DNA from: Streptomyces sp. CB01881
Lineage (GTDB): Bacteria > Actinomycetota > Actinomycetes > Streptomycetales > Streptomycetaceae
Direction: 5' to 3'
NCBI RefSeq assembly: GCF_002953255.1
Contig: NZ_CP026498.1
Coordinates: 5,171,941 to 5,235,940, forward strand
Length of the DNA: 64,000 bases
How positions within the stretch are numbered: the stretch's first letter is position 1; each line of letters starts with the position of its first letter. The position numbers were made by a program, and so were the translations under genes. The notes below the pieces were generated by a model. That model saw only the letters and a list, made by a program, of their open reading frames with translations, did no database searches and was not told the origin of the DNA. This document shows, in pieces, positions 14,935-23,277 of this stretch.

Positions 14935-17280
14935 TCAGTGCCCGGTGAACGCCGCAGACCGGCCGTGAATTCCCCATGATGGTCGCACGCCCGGTGCGGA
15001 CGGGTCATCCCCATTTACCGCGCCGGACACGGGGCCGCCCCGCGGTTCCGCCTCCCCCATCGGTTCGCCCTCCCCCGCCGGGGGGCGGGTGGTGCCGCCG
15101 CCCTCCGGGGCGTGCGGACGGCTCACGTCGTACACCCCGGAGACCCGCAGCATCGCCCGCATCACCGCGGTCAGCGCGCCCGGCTCGGGCAGCTCGACGG
15201 TGTAGGTGTGCCGCACCCGCAGCTCCTGCGGCGGCTCGACCTCGGCCGAGACGATCCCGACGCCCTCCCCCGAGATCGCCGCGGTGAGGTCGGCCAGCAG
15301 CCGGGGCCGGTTGAGCGCCTCGGCCCGCAGCGTGGCCCGGTAGCCGGACGGCGGCGCGCCGTCCGGCTGCCAGTGGATCTCCAGCACGCCGCGGCCGTCC
15401 GCCCGCATCCGCTCCCCCGCCGGGCAGCCGGTGCGGTGCACCGCGACCGCGCCGCCGCGGATCGCGAAGCCGCTGACCTCGTCCGGCGGCACCGGGGTGC
15501 AGCAGCGGGCCAGCCGGACCGGCGCACCGGGCCGGCCGGTCACCGCCACCGGGGCGGCACCGCGCTCGGTGGTCCGGTGCGCGGGCGGCGCCGGCTGGCC
15601 GGCCGAGGGGCCGGTGCGGACAACCGGTACCCGCGCCGGGTGGTCGGCCAGCCACCGCTCGATGGCCAGCCGGGCGCCCGGGGTCCGGGCGTGCGCCAGC
15701 CACTCCGGGGCCGGGCCGGAGGGGCGGGCCGCCGGATCGCCCTGCTCGGTGAGGATCGCCACCTGGTCGCCGTCCCGGAGGACGGTGGAGAGCGCGGCGA
15801 GCCGGCCGTTGACCCGGGCGCCGATACATCGGTGGCCGGTCTCCTCGCCGAGCAGGTAGGCGGCGTCCACGCAGCTGGCGCCGGCCCGCAGCTGAAGCGT
15901 TTCGCCGCTCTCGGTGACGACGGTGATCTCCCGGTCCCCGGCCAGGTCGGCGGTGAGCGCGGACCAGAAGGCGTCCGGATCGGGTGTCTCCTGCTGCCAC
16001 TCCAGCAGCCGGCTGAGCCAGCCGGGCCGGGCCGGGTCGGTGCGGTCGAGCTCGTCCCCGCCCTGGTCGGCGCCGCTCGCCCAGGGCTGACGGGGGTCGC
16101 CCAGGGCGACCACGCCGGTCTCCGCGACCTCGTGCATCCGCCGGGTGCGGACCAGCACCTCGACCACGGCGCCGCCCTCCAACGCCACCGCGGTGTGCAG
16201 CGACTGGTACAGGTTGAACTTGGGGGCGGCCACGAAGTCCTTGAACTCGCCGGGCAGCGGGGTCCAGCAGGTGTGCAGCTCGCCGAGGACGGCGTAGCAG
16301 TCCGCGTTCTCCTCGACCACCACCAGCAGCCGCCCGAAGTCGGCGGGCTGCGGCCCCTGCGGCCGCCCGTCCGGGCCCGGTGCGGCGGCCCGCTTGAGCA
16401 GCACCCGGTGCAGCGAGACGCAGTGCCGGGGGCGGACGGCGACCTCGGCGGCGACCCCGGCCTCGGTGAGCTGGCGGGCCAGCGTCCGGGCGAAGGGTTC
16501 GAGCAGGGCGTCCGGTTCGGCCTCGTGGCCGGCCTGCAGGGCGCGGGTGCGGGCGTACTCCTCCGGGTGGAGGGTGGCGAAGACGATGTCCTCCAGCTCC
16601 GCCTTGAGCACCTGGATGCCGAGCCGCTCGGCCAGCGGGATCAGCACGTCCCGGGTGACCTTGGCGATCCGGACCTGGCTGGCGGGCCGCATGTGCCGGA
16701 TGGTGCGCATGTTGTGCAGCCGGTCGGCGAGCTTGATCACCATGACCCGGACGTCGTCCCCGGTCGCGACCAGCATCTTGCGGAAGGTCTCGGCCTCGGC
16801 GGCGGCGCCGAAGTCCACCTTCTCCAGCTTCGTCACCCCGTCGACCAGGTAGGCGACTTCGGGCCCGAACTCCTCGCCGACCTGGGCCAGCGTCAACTCG
16901 GTGTCCTCGACGGTGTCGTGGAGCAGCGAGGCGACCAAGGTGGTCGTCCCGGCGCCGAGTTGGGCCAGGATCACGGTGACGGCCAGCGGGTGGGTGATGT
17001 ACGGCTCGCCGCTCTTGCGCTTCTGCCCGCGGTGGCTGGCCTCGGCGAGCCGGTAGGCCCGGCCGAGCAGGCCGAGGTCGGCCTGCGGGTGGTGCCGGCG
17101 GTGGGCCTGGACGAGCGGTTCGAGGGCGTCGGGCACCGGCGTGCGGCCGGTGGCCAGCAGGGCGGCGCGCCCGGCCCGGCCGAGTGCGGCCCGGCCGAGC
17201 CCCCCGAGGGGCCGCCTGGGCCCGGCCTGCCGTGCGGACGTCGGCTGCCCCGCGAGGGGCGGCCCGGCTTCGATGGTCAT
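14935..17280 (-). CDS. rshA: RelA/SpoT homologue with divergent synthetase motifs
   Basis: (p)ppGpp hydrolase/synthetase family protein of 781 aa; streptomycetes carry it in addition to RelA. The ATG at 17280 is chosen because GGAGG lies just upstream; a GTG at 17286 would overlap that site. Domain order: HD hydrolase (SLLHDTVEDT, KLADRLHNMRT), synthetase region (about 290-400), TGS, and a C-terminal ACT domain. The hydrolase residues look intact. In the synthetase region the usual GRxKHxYS reads VRPRHCVS, the DxxxxR helix reads DFGRLLV, NGYQSLHT reads NLYQSLHT and EVQIRT reads EVLVRT, so synthesis activity may be weak or altered. The assignment to the second Streptomyces paralogue is from memory of gene order beside hflX and dapF. 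Confidence 0.85.
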   Translation of the reverse strand: MTIEAGPPLAGQPTSARQAGPRRPLGGLGRAALGRAGRAALLATGRTPVPDALEPLVQAHRRHHPQADLGLLGRAYRLAEASHRGQKRKSGEPYITHPLAVTVILAQLGAGTTTLVASLLHDTVEDTELTLAQVGEEFGPEVAYLVDGVTKLEKVDFGAAAEAETFRKMLVATGDDVRVMVIKLADRLHNMRTIRHMRPASQVRIAKVTRDVLIPLAERLGIQVLKAELEDIVFATLHPEEYARTRALQAGHEAEPDALLEPFARTLARQLTEAGVAAEVAVRPRHCVSLHRVLLKRAAAPGPDGRPQGPQPADFGRLLVVVEENADCYAVLGELHTCWTPLPGEFKDFVAAPKFNLYQSLHTAVALEGGAVVEVLVRTRRMHEVAETGVVALGDPRQPWASGADQGGDELDRTDPARPGWLSRLLEWQQETPDPDAFWSALTADLAGDREITVVTESGETLQLRAGASCVDAAYLLGEETGHRCIGARVNGRLAALSTVLRDGDQVAILTEQGDPAARPSGPAPEWLAHARTPGARLAIERWLADHPARVPVVRTGPSAGQPAPPAHRTTERGAAPVAVTGRPGAPVRLARCCTPVPPDEVSGFAIRGGAVAVHRTGCPAGERMRADGRGVLEIHWQPDGAPPSGYRATLRAEALNRPRLLADLTAAISGEGVGIVSAEVEPPQELRVRHTYTVELPEPGALTAVMRAMLRVSGVYDVSRPHAPEGGGTTRPPAGEGEPMGEAEPRGGPVSGAVNGDDPSAPGVRPSWGIHGRSAAFTGH

Positions 17281-17499
17281 CGGCACCTCCGGCAGCGGTC
17301 ACCGGTGGCGAGCCCTCGTTGCCATCCCGCCGAGGGGCGATCGACCCGGTGGTCCATGCTACCGAGCAGAGCACGTTCCGCGACGCCCTGCTTCCCGTCC
17401 GTGAGCCGGATCACTCGAACGGGGGGATTCGCCACTGCACGAAATGGGCAAACCGCCCGCGCCGGTCGGCACAGGGCGGTCTCCGGCCCCTCGACCCAG

Positions 17500-17643
17500 G
17501 ACGGTCGCCCGCCCCAGGACGGTCACTCAGCCCACGACGGCCGCCCACCCCAGGACGGTCACTCAGCCCACGACGGCCGCCCACCTCACGACGGTCACCC
17601 GGCCCAGGACGGTCACTCAGCCCAGGACGGCCGCCAGCCACTG
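17500..17643. repeat. Eight-unit 18-bp tandem repeat at the dapF stop codon
   Basis: Eight consecutive 18-bp units starting with GACGG(T/C)C begin at 17500, 17518, 17536, 17554, 17572, 17590, 17608 and 17626. The last two overlap the final codons and stop of dapF (stop 17619-17617); the others run downstream. Two variants roughly alternate (GTCACTCAGCCC and GCCGCCCACC types). Three units carry the dapF-style TGA in frame. Confidence 0.9.
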
Positions 17644-18525
17644 CGGGTCGAGCTCGCCGCGGGCCACGATCACCGCCGGCCCGGTCTTCTCCACCCGGCC
17701 GTCCGGGTGCTCGGTGATCAGCAGCCGGCCACCCGGCACGTCCACGGTGTAGCTGACGGCCTCGCCGGTGACGGCCGGGTCGGCACCGTCCCGGCGGGCG
17801 GCGGCGACGGCCACGGCGCAGGCGCCGGTGCCGCAGGAGCGGGTCTCGCCGGAGCCTCGCTCGTGCACCCGCATCGCGACGTGCCGCGGCCCGCGGTCGA
17901 CCACGAACTCGACGTTGACGCCCTCCGGGTAGACGCCCTCGGGGCTGGTGAGCGGCGCCCGCAGCAGGTCGCCGGCGTGGTCCAGGCTCTCGACGAAGGC
18001 GACCGCGTGCGGGTTGCCCATGTTCACGTTGCGGGCCGGCCAGCGCCGCTCGCCGACCGCCACCTCGATCCCGTCCGGCCCCGGCAGCACCGCGTGGCCC
18101 ATGTCGACGGTGACCTCGCCGGGCGTGCCGTCCTCGGCGTCCTCGGCGACCCGGACCGTCCGGAGACCGGCGCGGGTGGCGATCGGGAGGTCGCCCGGCT
18201 TGGCCAGCCCCTCCTCGACCAGGTAGCGGGCGAAGACCCGGATGCCGTTGCCGCACATCTCGCCGATCGAGCCGTCGGAGTTGCGGTAGTCCATGAACCA
18301 CTCGGCCCGGTCGGCCAGGGCGGCCGCGGCCGGGTCGGCGGCCGAGCGCACCACGCGCAGCACCCCGTCGCCGCCGATGCCGGCCCGGCGGTCGCAGAGC
18401 GCGGCGACGGCCTCGGGGCCGATCACCAGCCTGCCATCGGGGTCGGGCACGATGACGAAGTCGTTCTCGGTGCCGTGCCCCTTGAGGAAGGGCAGGCCGG
18501 CGGGCTGCGGGGAAGATTCGCTCAC
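17617..18525 (-). CDS. dapF: Diaminopimelate epimerase
   Basis: Interconverts LL- and meso-diaminopimelate for lysine and peptidoglycan synthesis. 302 aa. Both catalytic cysteines are present: MCGNGIR in the N-terminal half and SCGTGAC in the C-terminal half, with GHGTENDFVIV near the start. The GTG start at 18525 directly abuts a GGGAGG element, an unusually short spacing. The last codons are part of an 18-bp tandem array that continues downstream. The 336-bp gap to rshA (17281-17616) holds the array and the rshA upstream region and no other gene. Confidence 0.96.
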   Translation of the reverse strand: MSESSPQPAGLPFLKGHGTENDFVIVPDPDGRLVIGPEAVAALCDRRAGIGGDGVLRVVRSAADPAAAALADRAEWFMDYRNSDGSIGEMCGNGIRVFARYLVEEGLAKPGDLPIATRAGLRTVRVAEDAEDGTPGEVTVDMGHAVLPGPDGIEVAVGERRWPARNVNMGNPHAVAFVESLDHAGDLLRAPLTSPEGVYPEGVNVEFVVDRGPRHVAMRVHERGSGETRSCGTGACAVAVAAARRDGADPAVTGEAVSYTVDVPGGRLLITEHPDGRVEKTGPAVIVARGELDPQWLAAVLG

Positions 18526-18588
18526 CCTCCCGATGGTACTGAGCCGCCGCCCGGGAAGGCCCGGCGGACCGCCTGGTGGGACCGGGCC

Positions 18589-19113
18589 TCAGTGCAGGTG
18601 GACGACGCGCCACAGGGCGAGCGCACAGGCCGCCAGCGCGATCAGGGTGTAGATCACGATCGCCTTCCACCCGGCCCGCTGACCGGAGCCACGGCGCGGC
18701 AGGCCCGGCCACTTGTACCCGGCGTGCCGGGCGGCCATCGCGCCCCAGCCGACCGAGGCGGCGGTGAGCAGCAGCCCGAGCATCCCGATCATCGCCGAGC
18801 CGGCCCCGGCCGAGCCGAAGGCCAGCGGGAAGGCGAACATCAGCGAGCCGGCGGTGGCCAGCAGCGCGATCGGCAGCGTCTGCCACCAGCGCAGCCGGCG
18901 ACGCGGACGGATCTCCCGCTCGTGCACCGCACCGGCCGGCGCGCGGGTGTCCAGCGCGGGCAGCGCGAGCGCGTACGAGGTGGGCGCGTCGAGGCCGGCC
19001 AGCACGGGCAGGTCGGGCAGGGTCGACGCATCGAGGTCGTCGGCCTGTGCGGTGGCGCCGCCACTCATCGGCCTGGCGCTCTGGCCGGTTTCGGGGCCGG
19101 TACCCGTGGACAC
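18589..19113 (-). CDS. Hypothetical membrane protein
   Basis: 174 aa from a GTG preceded by GGGGAGG. The first 75 residues are hydrophilic, then an Arg-rich stretch leads into three predicted membrane segments: LPIALLATAGSLMFAFPLA, MIGMLGLLLTAASVGWG and IVIYTLIALAACALALW. No family is recognised. It sits between miaA and dapF on the same strand, 63 nt ahead of dapF, and may share its transcript. The 230-bp gap to miaA shows no gene. Confidence 0.75.
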   Translation of the reverse strand: MSTGTGPETGQSARPMSGGATAQADDLDASTLPDLPVLAGLDAPTSYALALPALDTRAPAGAVHEREIRPRRRLRWWQTLPIALLATAGSLMFAFPLAFGSAGAGSAMIGMLGLLLTAASVGWGAMAARHAGYKWPGLPRRGSGQRAGWKAIVIYTLIALAACALALWRVVHLH

Positions 19114-19343
19114 GCGGCCTCCCCTGACAGATCGACACGAGTGCGGACTCGCGGCCGGGCGTGGCCGGCCCGCGCGGACCGACCCTTATGACCTCGATGA
19201 TGGCATGTCCAGGGGGGCGTTTCCGGGCCGGACCGGGGTCATCGGGTGATCCGTGGCCATCACGTGATCCGGCCGTAACCGCGGGTTCGTCCTGCACGCC
19301 CACCTGCGCGCGCAGGTGCACCGCCGCGATGGCCGGATACCGC

Positions 19344-20339
19344 CTACGGCGCGGCCTGTTCCTGACGGCCGATCAGCTCCAGCGAGCGGGCGAGGAGCTC
19401 GGCGGGGTCCGCGCCGGCCGGGCGGGAGAGCCAGTGGATCCGGCCGTCGCGGCGGAACCAGGACTCCTGACGGCGGGCGAACCGCTTGGTGGCGCGGACG
19501 GTTTCGGCCCGAGCCTCGTCCTCGGTGCACTCGCCGGCGAAGTGGTCGAGCACCTGCTGGTAACCGAGCGCCCGGGAGGCCGTCCGCCCCTCGCGCAGGC
19601 CGAGCTTCTCCAGCTCCCGCACCTCGTCCAGGAGCCCGGCCTCCCACATCCGGTCGACCCGCAGGGTGATCCGCTCGTCCAGTTCGGGCCGGGGTACGGC
19701 GACGCCGATCTGCACCGCGTCGTAGACGGCGGTGTTGCCCGGCAGGTTGGCGGTGAACGGCTGCCCGGTGATCTCGATGACCTCCAGCGCCCGGACGATC
19801 CGCCGGCCGTTGCTGGTCAGGATCGCCGCGGCGGCGGCCGGGTCCAGCTCCGCCAGCCGCCGGTGCAGCGCGAACGGGCCGTCCTGGTCGAGTTCGGCCT
19901 CCAGCCGGGCCCGTACCGCCGGGTCGGTGCCGGGGAACTCCATCTCGTCGATCGCCGCCCGGACGTACAGCCCCGAGCCGCCGACCAGGACGGGGGTGCG
20001 GCCGGCCGCGAGCAGCCGGTCGATCTCCCCCCGGGCGAGCCGCTGGTACTCGGCGACGCTGGCGGCCTCGGTGACGTCCCAGACGTCCATCAGGTGGTGC
20101 GGGACGCCGCCGCGCTCGTCGGGCGTGAGCTTCGCGGTGCCGATGTCCATGCCCCGGTAGAGCTGCATCGAGTCGGTGTTGATCACCTCGCCGCCGAGGC
20201 TGCGGGCGATCGCGACGGCCAGGTCAGACTTGCCGGCGGCGGTCGCGCCCACCACGGAGACGACCCGGGCACGGCCGGCGCGGGGCTGGACGGGACCGAG
20301 CTGGACGGGACCGGGCTGGGCGGTACTGGAGCTGCTCAC
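19344..20339 (-). CDS. miaA: tRNA dimethylallyltransferase MiaA
   Basis: Transfers the dimethylallyl group to A37 of tRNAs that read UNN codons. 331 aa from the GTG at 20339. Walker A is GATAAGKSD, followed by NTDSMQLYRGMDIGTAKL, the DVW block, GGSGLYVRA and, near the C terminus, ASRALGYQQ and TKRFARRQESWFRRD. A short Gln-Pro-Gly-Val repeat from a 15-bp DNA duplication lies ahead of the P-loop. Its product is the substrate of MiaB, encoded 1.3 kb upstream on the same strand. Confidence 0.96.
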   Translation of the reverse strand: MSSSSTAQPGPVQLGPVQPRAGRARVVSVVGATAAGKSDLAVAIARSLGGEVINTDSMQLYRGMDIGTAKLTPDERGGVPHHLMDVWDVTEAASVAEYQRLARGEIDRLLAAGRTPVLVGGSGLYVRAAIDEMEFPGTDPAVRARLEAELDQDGPFALHRRLAELDPAAAAAILTSNGRRIVRALEVIEITGQPFTANLPGNTAVYDAVQIGVAVPRPELDERITLRVDRMWEAGLLDEVRELEKLGLREGRTASRALGYQQVLDHFAGECTEDEARAETVRATKRFARRQESWFRRDGRIHWLSRPAGADPAELLARSLELIGRQEQAAP

Positions 20340-20496
20340 CGGTCCAGTCTCGCAAAACCACCGCCGCGCCGGAGACCTCCCCGCCCGGCCGGTCCCATTG
20401 CGCGACCATATGACCGTTTCAGGCAGTATCCCCAGTTGAGAACGGTTCGACCGCGGGAGACGTTGAGCAGGAGACAGAGAAAAGGGTGAGAACGCC

Positions 20497-20769
20497 ATGG
20501 GCCTGATGGACAACCTCAAGGGCAAGGCCGGGGAGCTCAAGGAGAAGGCGAGCGAGCTGGCCGGCAAGCACAGCGACCAGATCGAGCATGCGGTCGACAA
20601 GGCCGGCGGAGCCATCGACAAGGCCACCAAGGGCAAGTACAGCGAGAAGATCGAGCACGGCGCCAGCAAGGCCAAGGACGCGGTGGACGACTTCGCCCAC
20701 AAGCCCAAGGAGCCGGGCGACGGCACCGCTCCGGGCGCCCCCTCCGGCGGTCAGGGCCCTTCGGCCTGA
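20497..20769 (+). CDS. MT0933-like antitoxin-family small protein
   Basis: 90 aa, highly charged and helical, with Lys/Glu/Ala heptad-like blocks (LKGKAGELKEKASELAGKH, then KAGGAIDKATKGKYSEKI). This is the pattern of the MT0933/Rv0909 antitoxin family (PF14013 type) and is also reminiscent of CsbD stress proteins. A ribosome site AAGGGTGAG precedes the ATG. No toxin-like gene lies next to it. The function is not shown; the family label rests on overall composition and the N-terminal motif GLMDNLKGKA. Confidence 0.75.
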   Translation: MGLMDNLKGKAGELKEKASELAGKHSDQIEHAVDKAGGAIDKATKGKYSEKIEHGASKAKDAVDDFAHKPKEPGDGTAPGAPSGGQGPSA

Positions 20770-20818
20770 GCCCGTCCGTCCGGGCGCCGGCCCCGGCGGC
20801 ACCCCCGCACCGGCCCCC

Positions 20819-20893
20819 GGGCGGTCGACTCCGGGACGGTCGACTCCGGGACGGTCAGCTCCCGGACGGTCGACTCCAGGACGGTCAGCTCCA
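20819..20893. repeat. Five-unit 15-bp tandem repeat at a stop codon
   Basis: Five 15-bp units of the form GGACGGTC(GA/AG)CTCC start at 20819, 20834, 20849, 20864 and 20879. The stop codon of the minus-strand dioxygenase-like gene (20887-20885) lies in the last unit, and an in-frame copy of it lies at 20857-20855. The GGACGGTC core is shared with the dapF array 3 kb away. Confidence 0.85.
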
Positions 20894-21592
20894 GGACGCC
20901 ACGACGTACCCGACCCCGTACGGCGCGTCCTGGTATCCCAGCCGCGCGGTGAGGCCGGCGCCCTGCGCGGCGCCGGCCAGCACCTGCCAGGGGGCGCGGC
21001 CCTCGGCCTTCAGCTCGGCGGCCAGGCCCGCGTCCAGGGCCGCCAGCGCGTCCAGGTCCGCCGAGCCCAGCGCGTCGGCGAGCGCCGCGTCGAAGCCCTC
21101 GGCCCGCTCGTCCAGGTAGCCCGGCGCCTTCACCGAGCGGCAGGCGCTGCCGTCGCCCATCACCAGCAGCCCGACCCGGCCGGCCAGCTGGGCCAGGCCC
21201 TGGCCCAGGCCCAGCATCCGGTCGGCGGGCGCGTCGGCGGGCACCGAGCAGGCGTGCGCCGGCAGGGTCGCCCCGGCCCGCTCCAGCAGCCAGGCGCCGA
21301 CGGTCAGCGAGGGCGCCAGCTCGGGGCCCTCGACCCGGCCGGCCGGCAGCTTCACGACCAGCGGCACGCCGTAGCGGTGGAAGGAGCCGGCCCCGCCCTC
21401 GGTCCACACCTCGGCGTCGGGCCCGGTGCCGACGACCACGACCAGCTCCGGCCCGGCCGCGAGCAGCGCGGCCAGCGCCTCGTCACAGGCCGCGCGCAGC
21501 GGCTCCAGCTCGGCGGCGGCCCCGGCGGCGACCTCCGGGACGAGCAGCGGCGGGCAGGGGCAGACGGCGGCGGCAACCAGCATGCGGATCAC
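20885..21592 (-). CDS. Class III extradiol dioxygenase-like protein
   Basis: 235 aa, resembling the LigB/class III aromatic ring-opening dioxygenase superfamily in its start (VAAAVCPCPPLLVPEVA), central VVVVGTG and VGLLVMGDGSA segments and length. A full iron-binding His/Glu set is not obvious, since the N-terminal motif has PCPP where His is expected, so catalytic activity is doubtful. It follows miaB on the same strand beyond a strong hairpin, so it likely has its own promoter. Conserved at this place in streptomycetes, from memory. Function unknown. Confidence 0.7.
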   Translation of the reverse strand: MIRMLVAAAVCPCPPLLVPEVAAGAAAELEPLRAACDEALAALLAAGPELVVVVGTGPDAEVWTEGGAGSFHRYGVPLVVKLPAGRVEGPELAPSLTVGAWLLERAGATLPAHACSVPADAPADRMLGLGQGLAQLAGRVGLLVMGDGSACRSVKAPGYLDERAEGFDAALADALGSADLDALAALDAGLAAELKAEGRAPWQVLAGAAQGAGLTARLGYQDAPYGVGYVVASWS

Positions 21593-21610
21593 TCTAACGA
21601 AGAACGAAAG

Positions 21611-21643
21611 CGGCCCGGCGGGATCGGGGATCCCGCCGGGCCG
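21611..21643 (-). terminator. Terminator hairpin after miaB
   Basis: Perfect 15-bp arms CGGCCCGGCGGGATC / GATCCCGCCGGGCCG with a 3-nt loop lie 16 nt below the miaB stop. On the minus strand they are followed by CTTTCGTTCTTCG. It separates miaB from the dioxygenase-like gene. Confidence 0.85.
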
Positions 21644-21658
21644 CCGTGCGCAGAGCGG

Positions 21659-23161
21659 TCAGTCGCCGCAGCAGCCGCCTGCCGGGGCCGCCAGGGGCAG
21701 CGCCGCCGGGACGCCCACGGTCGGCAGGCCGAGCATCACGCCCGTCGGGGCGGGGGCGGCGGGCTTGGCCTGGCGCTTCTCCCAGGCGTCACCGGCCCGG
21801 GTGCGGCGCACGGCGAGCGTCGGGCCCTCGGCCAGCAGGTGGTGCGGGGCGGCGTAGGTGATCTCCACCGTGACCATGTCGCCGGGGCGGACCGGCTCCG
21901 ACGGACGTGTGAAGTGGACCAGCCGGTTGTCGGGGGCGCGGCCGGAGAGCCGGTCGGTCTTGTCGTCCTTCTTGCCCTCGCCCTCCGCGACCAGGATCTC
22001 CAGGGTGCGGCCGACCTGCTTCTTGTTCTCCTCCCAGGAGATCTCCTCCTGGAGCGCGATCAGCCGGTCGTAGCGGGCCTGCACGACCGCCTTCGGCACC
22101 TGGTCCTCCATCTCGGCGGCCGGGGTGCCCGGGCGCTTGGAGTACTGGAAGGTGAAGGCGTTGGTGAAGCGGGCCTCGCGGACCGTGTGCATGGTCTGCT
22201 CGAAGTCCTCCTCGGTCTCGCCGGGGAAGCCCACGATGATGTCGGTGGAGATGGCCGCGTCCGGCATGGCCTCGCGCACCTTCCGGATGATGCCGAGGAA
22301 GCGCTCCTGCCGGTACGAGCGGCGCATCGCCTTGAGCACGGTGTCCGAGCCGGACTGCAGCGGCATGTGCAGCTGGTGCATCACGTTCGGGGTCTCGGCC
22401 ATCGCGGCGATCACGTCGTCGGTGAAGTCGCGCGGGTGCGGCGAGGTGAAGCGGATCCGCTCCAGGCCCTCGATCTGCCCGGCGGCGCGCAGCAGCTTGG
22501 AGAAGGCCTCGCGGTCGCCCAGGTCGGAGCCGTAGGCGTTGACGTTCTGGCCGAGCAGGGTGACCTCGATGACGCCCTCGTCGACCAGCGCCTCGATCTC
22601 GGCGAGGACGTCGCCGGGGCGGCGGTCCTCCTCCTTGCCGCGCAGCGCGGGGACGATGCAGAAGGTGCAGGTGTTGTTGCAGCCGACCGAGATGGCCACC
22701 CACGCGGCGTACGCGGACTCGCGGCGGGTGGGCAGGGTGGAGGGGAAGGTCTCCAGCGACTCCAGGATCTCGACCTGGGCCTTGCGCTCGACCGCGGCGC
22801 GCTCCAGCAGCGCGGGCAGGTGCCCGATGTTGTGCGTGCCGAACACCACGTCGACCCACGGGGCCTTGGTGACGATGGTGTCGCGGTCCTTCTGGGCCAG
22901 GCAGCCGCCGACGGCGATCTGCATGCCCTTGTGGCGGCTCTTGACCGGCGCGAGCTGCCCGAGGTTGCCGTACAGCTTGTTGTCGGCGTTCTCACGCACC
23001 GCGCAGGTGTTGAACACGACCAGGTCCGGGTCGCCGTCCTGCCCGGCCTTCACGTATCCGGCGTCCTCCAGCAGGCCCGACAGCCGCTCGGAGTCGTGGA
23101 CGTTCATCTGACAGCCGTAGGTAACGACCTTGTAGCTCTTCAATCCGCTCTCACCGCTCAC
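21659..23161 (-). CDS. miaB: tRNA-2-methylthio-N6-dimethylallyladenosine synthase MiaB
   Basis: Radical-SAM methylthiotransferase that modifies i6A37 to ms2i6A37 in tRNA. 500 aa from the GTG at 23161. The N-terminal UPF0004 domain has three cluster cysteines ([29 protein letters not shown]). The radical SAM motif is [11 protein letters not shown], and the TRAM domain follows with [12 protein letters not shown]. The C-terminal tail GGCCGD is a Cys-rich actinobacterial extension. Substrate is supplied by MiaA encoded nearby. Confidence 0.97.
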   Translation of the reverse strand: MSGESGLKSYKVVTYGCQMNVHDSERLSGLLEDAGYVKAGQDGDPDLVVFNTCAVRENADNKLYGNLGQLAPVKSRHKGMQIAVGGCLAQKDRDTIVTKAPWVDVVFGTHNIGHLPALLERAAVERKAQVEILESLETFPSTLPTRRESAYAAWVAISVGCNNTCTFCIVPALRGKEEDRRPGDVLAEIEALVDEGVIEVTLLGQNVNAYGSDLGDREAFSKLLRAAGQIEGLERIRFTSPHPRDFTDDVIAAMAETPNVMHQLHMPLQSGSDTVLKAMRRSYRQERFLGIIRKVREAMPDAAISTDIIVGFPGETEEDFEQTMHTVREARFTNAFTFQYSKRPGTPAAEMEDQVPKAVVQARYDRLIALQEEISWEENKKQVGRTLEILVAEGEGKKDDKTDRLSGRAPDNRLVHFTRPSEPVRPGDMVTVEITYAAPHHLLAEGPTLAVRRTRAGDAWEKRQAKPAAPAPTGVMLGLPTVGVPAALPLAAPAGGCCGD

Positions 23162-23277
23162 CAGACCAGGGTACGGGCAGCCGCGAAGCGCTTTTCCCCC
23201 ACCGGTCCCCACCCGTCCCGGCCGCCGCCGCCCGTCGGCCACTCCCGTTCGGTGCGCGCGCCTGGCACTATCCCTCC

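Noticed and set aside
17500..17643. The regular repeats as a possible CRISPR array
   Set aside because: Units are contiguous 18-mers with no unique spacers, and no cas genes are present.
15112..19191. A long plus-strand frame opposite rshA and dapF
   Set aside because: Composition is that of an antisense shadow and it crosses the dapF repeat array and several gene ends.
18589..20339. A toxin partner for the antitoxin-family gene
   Set aside because: The neighbouring genes are miaA, a membrane protein and a dioxygenase-like protein; none resembles a toxin.
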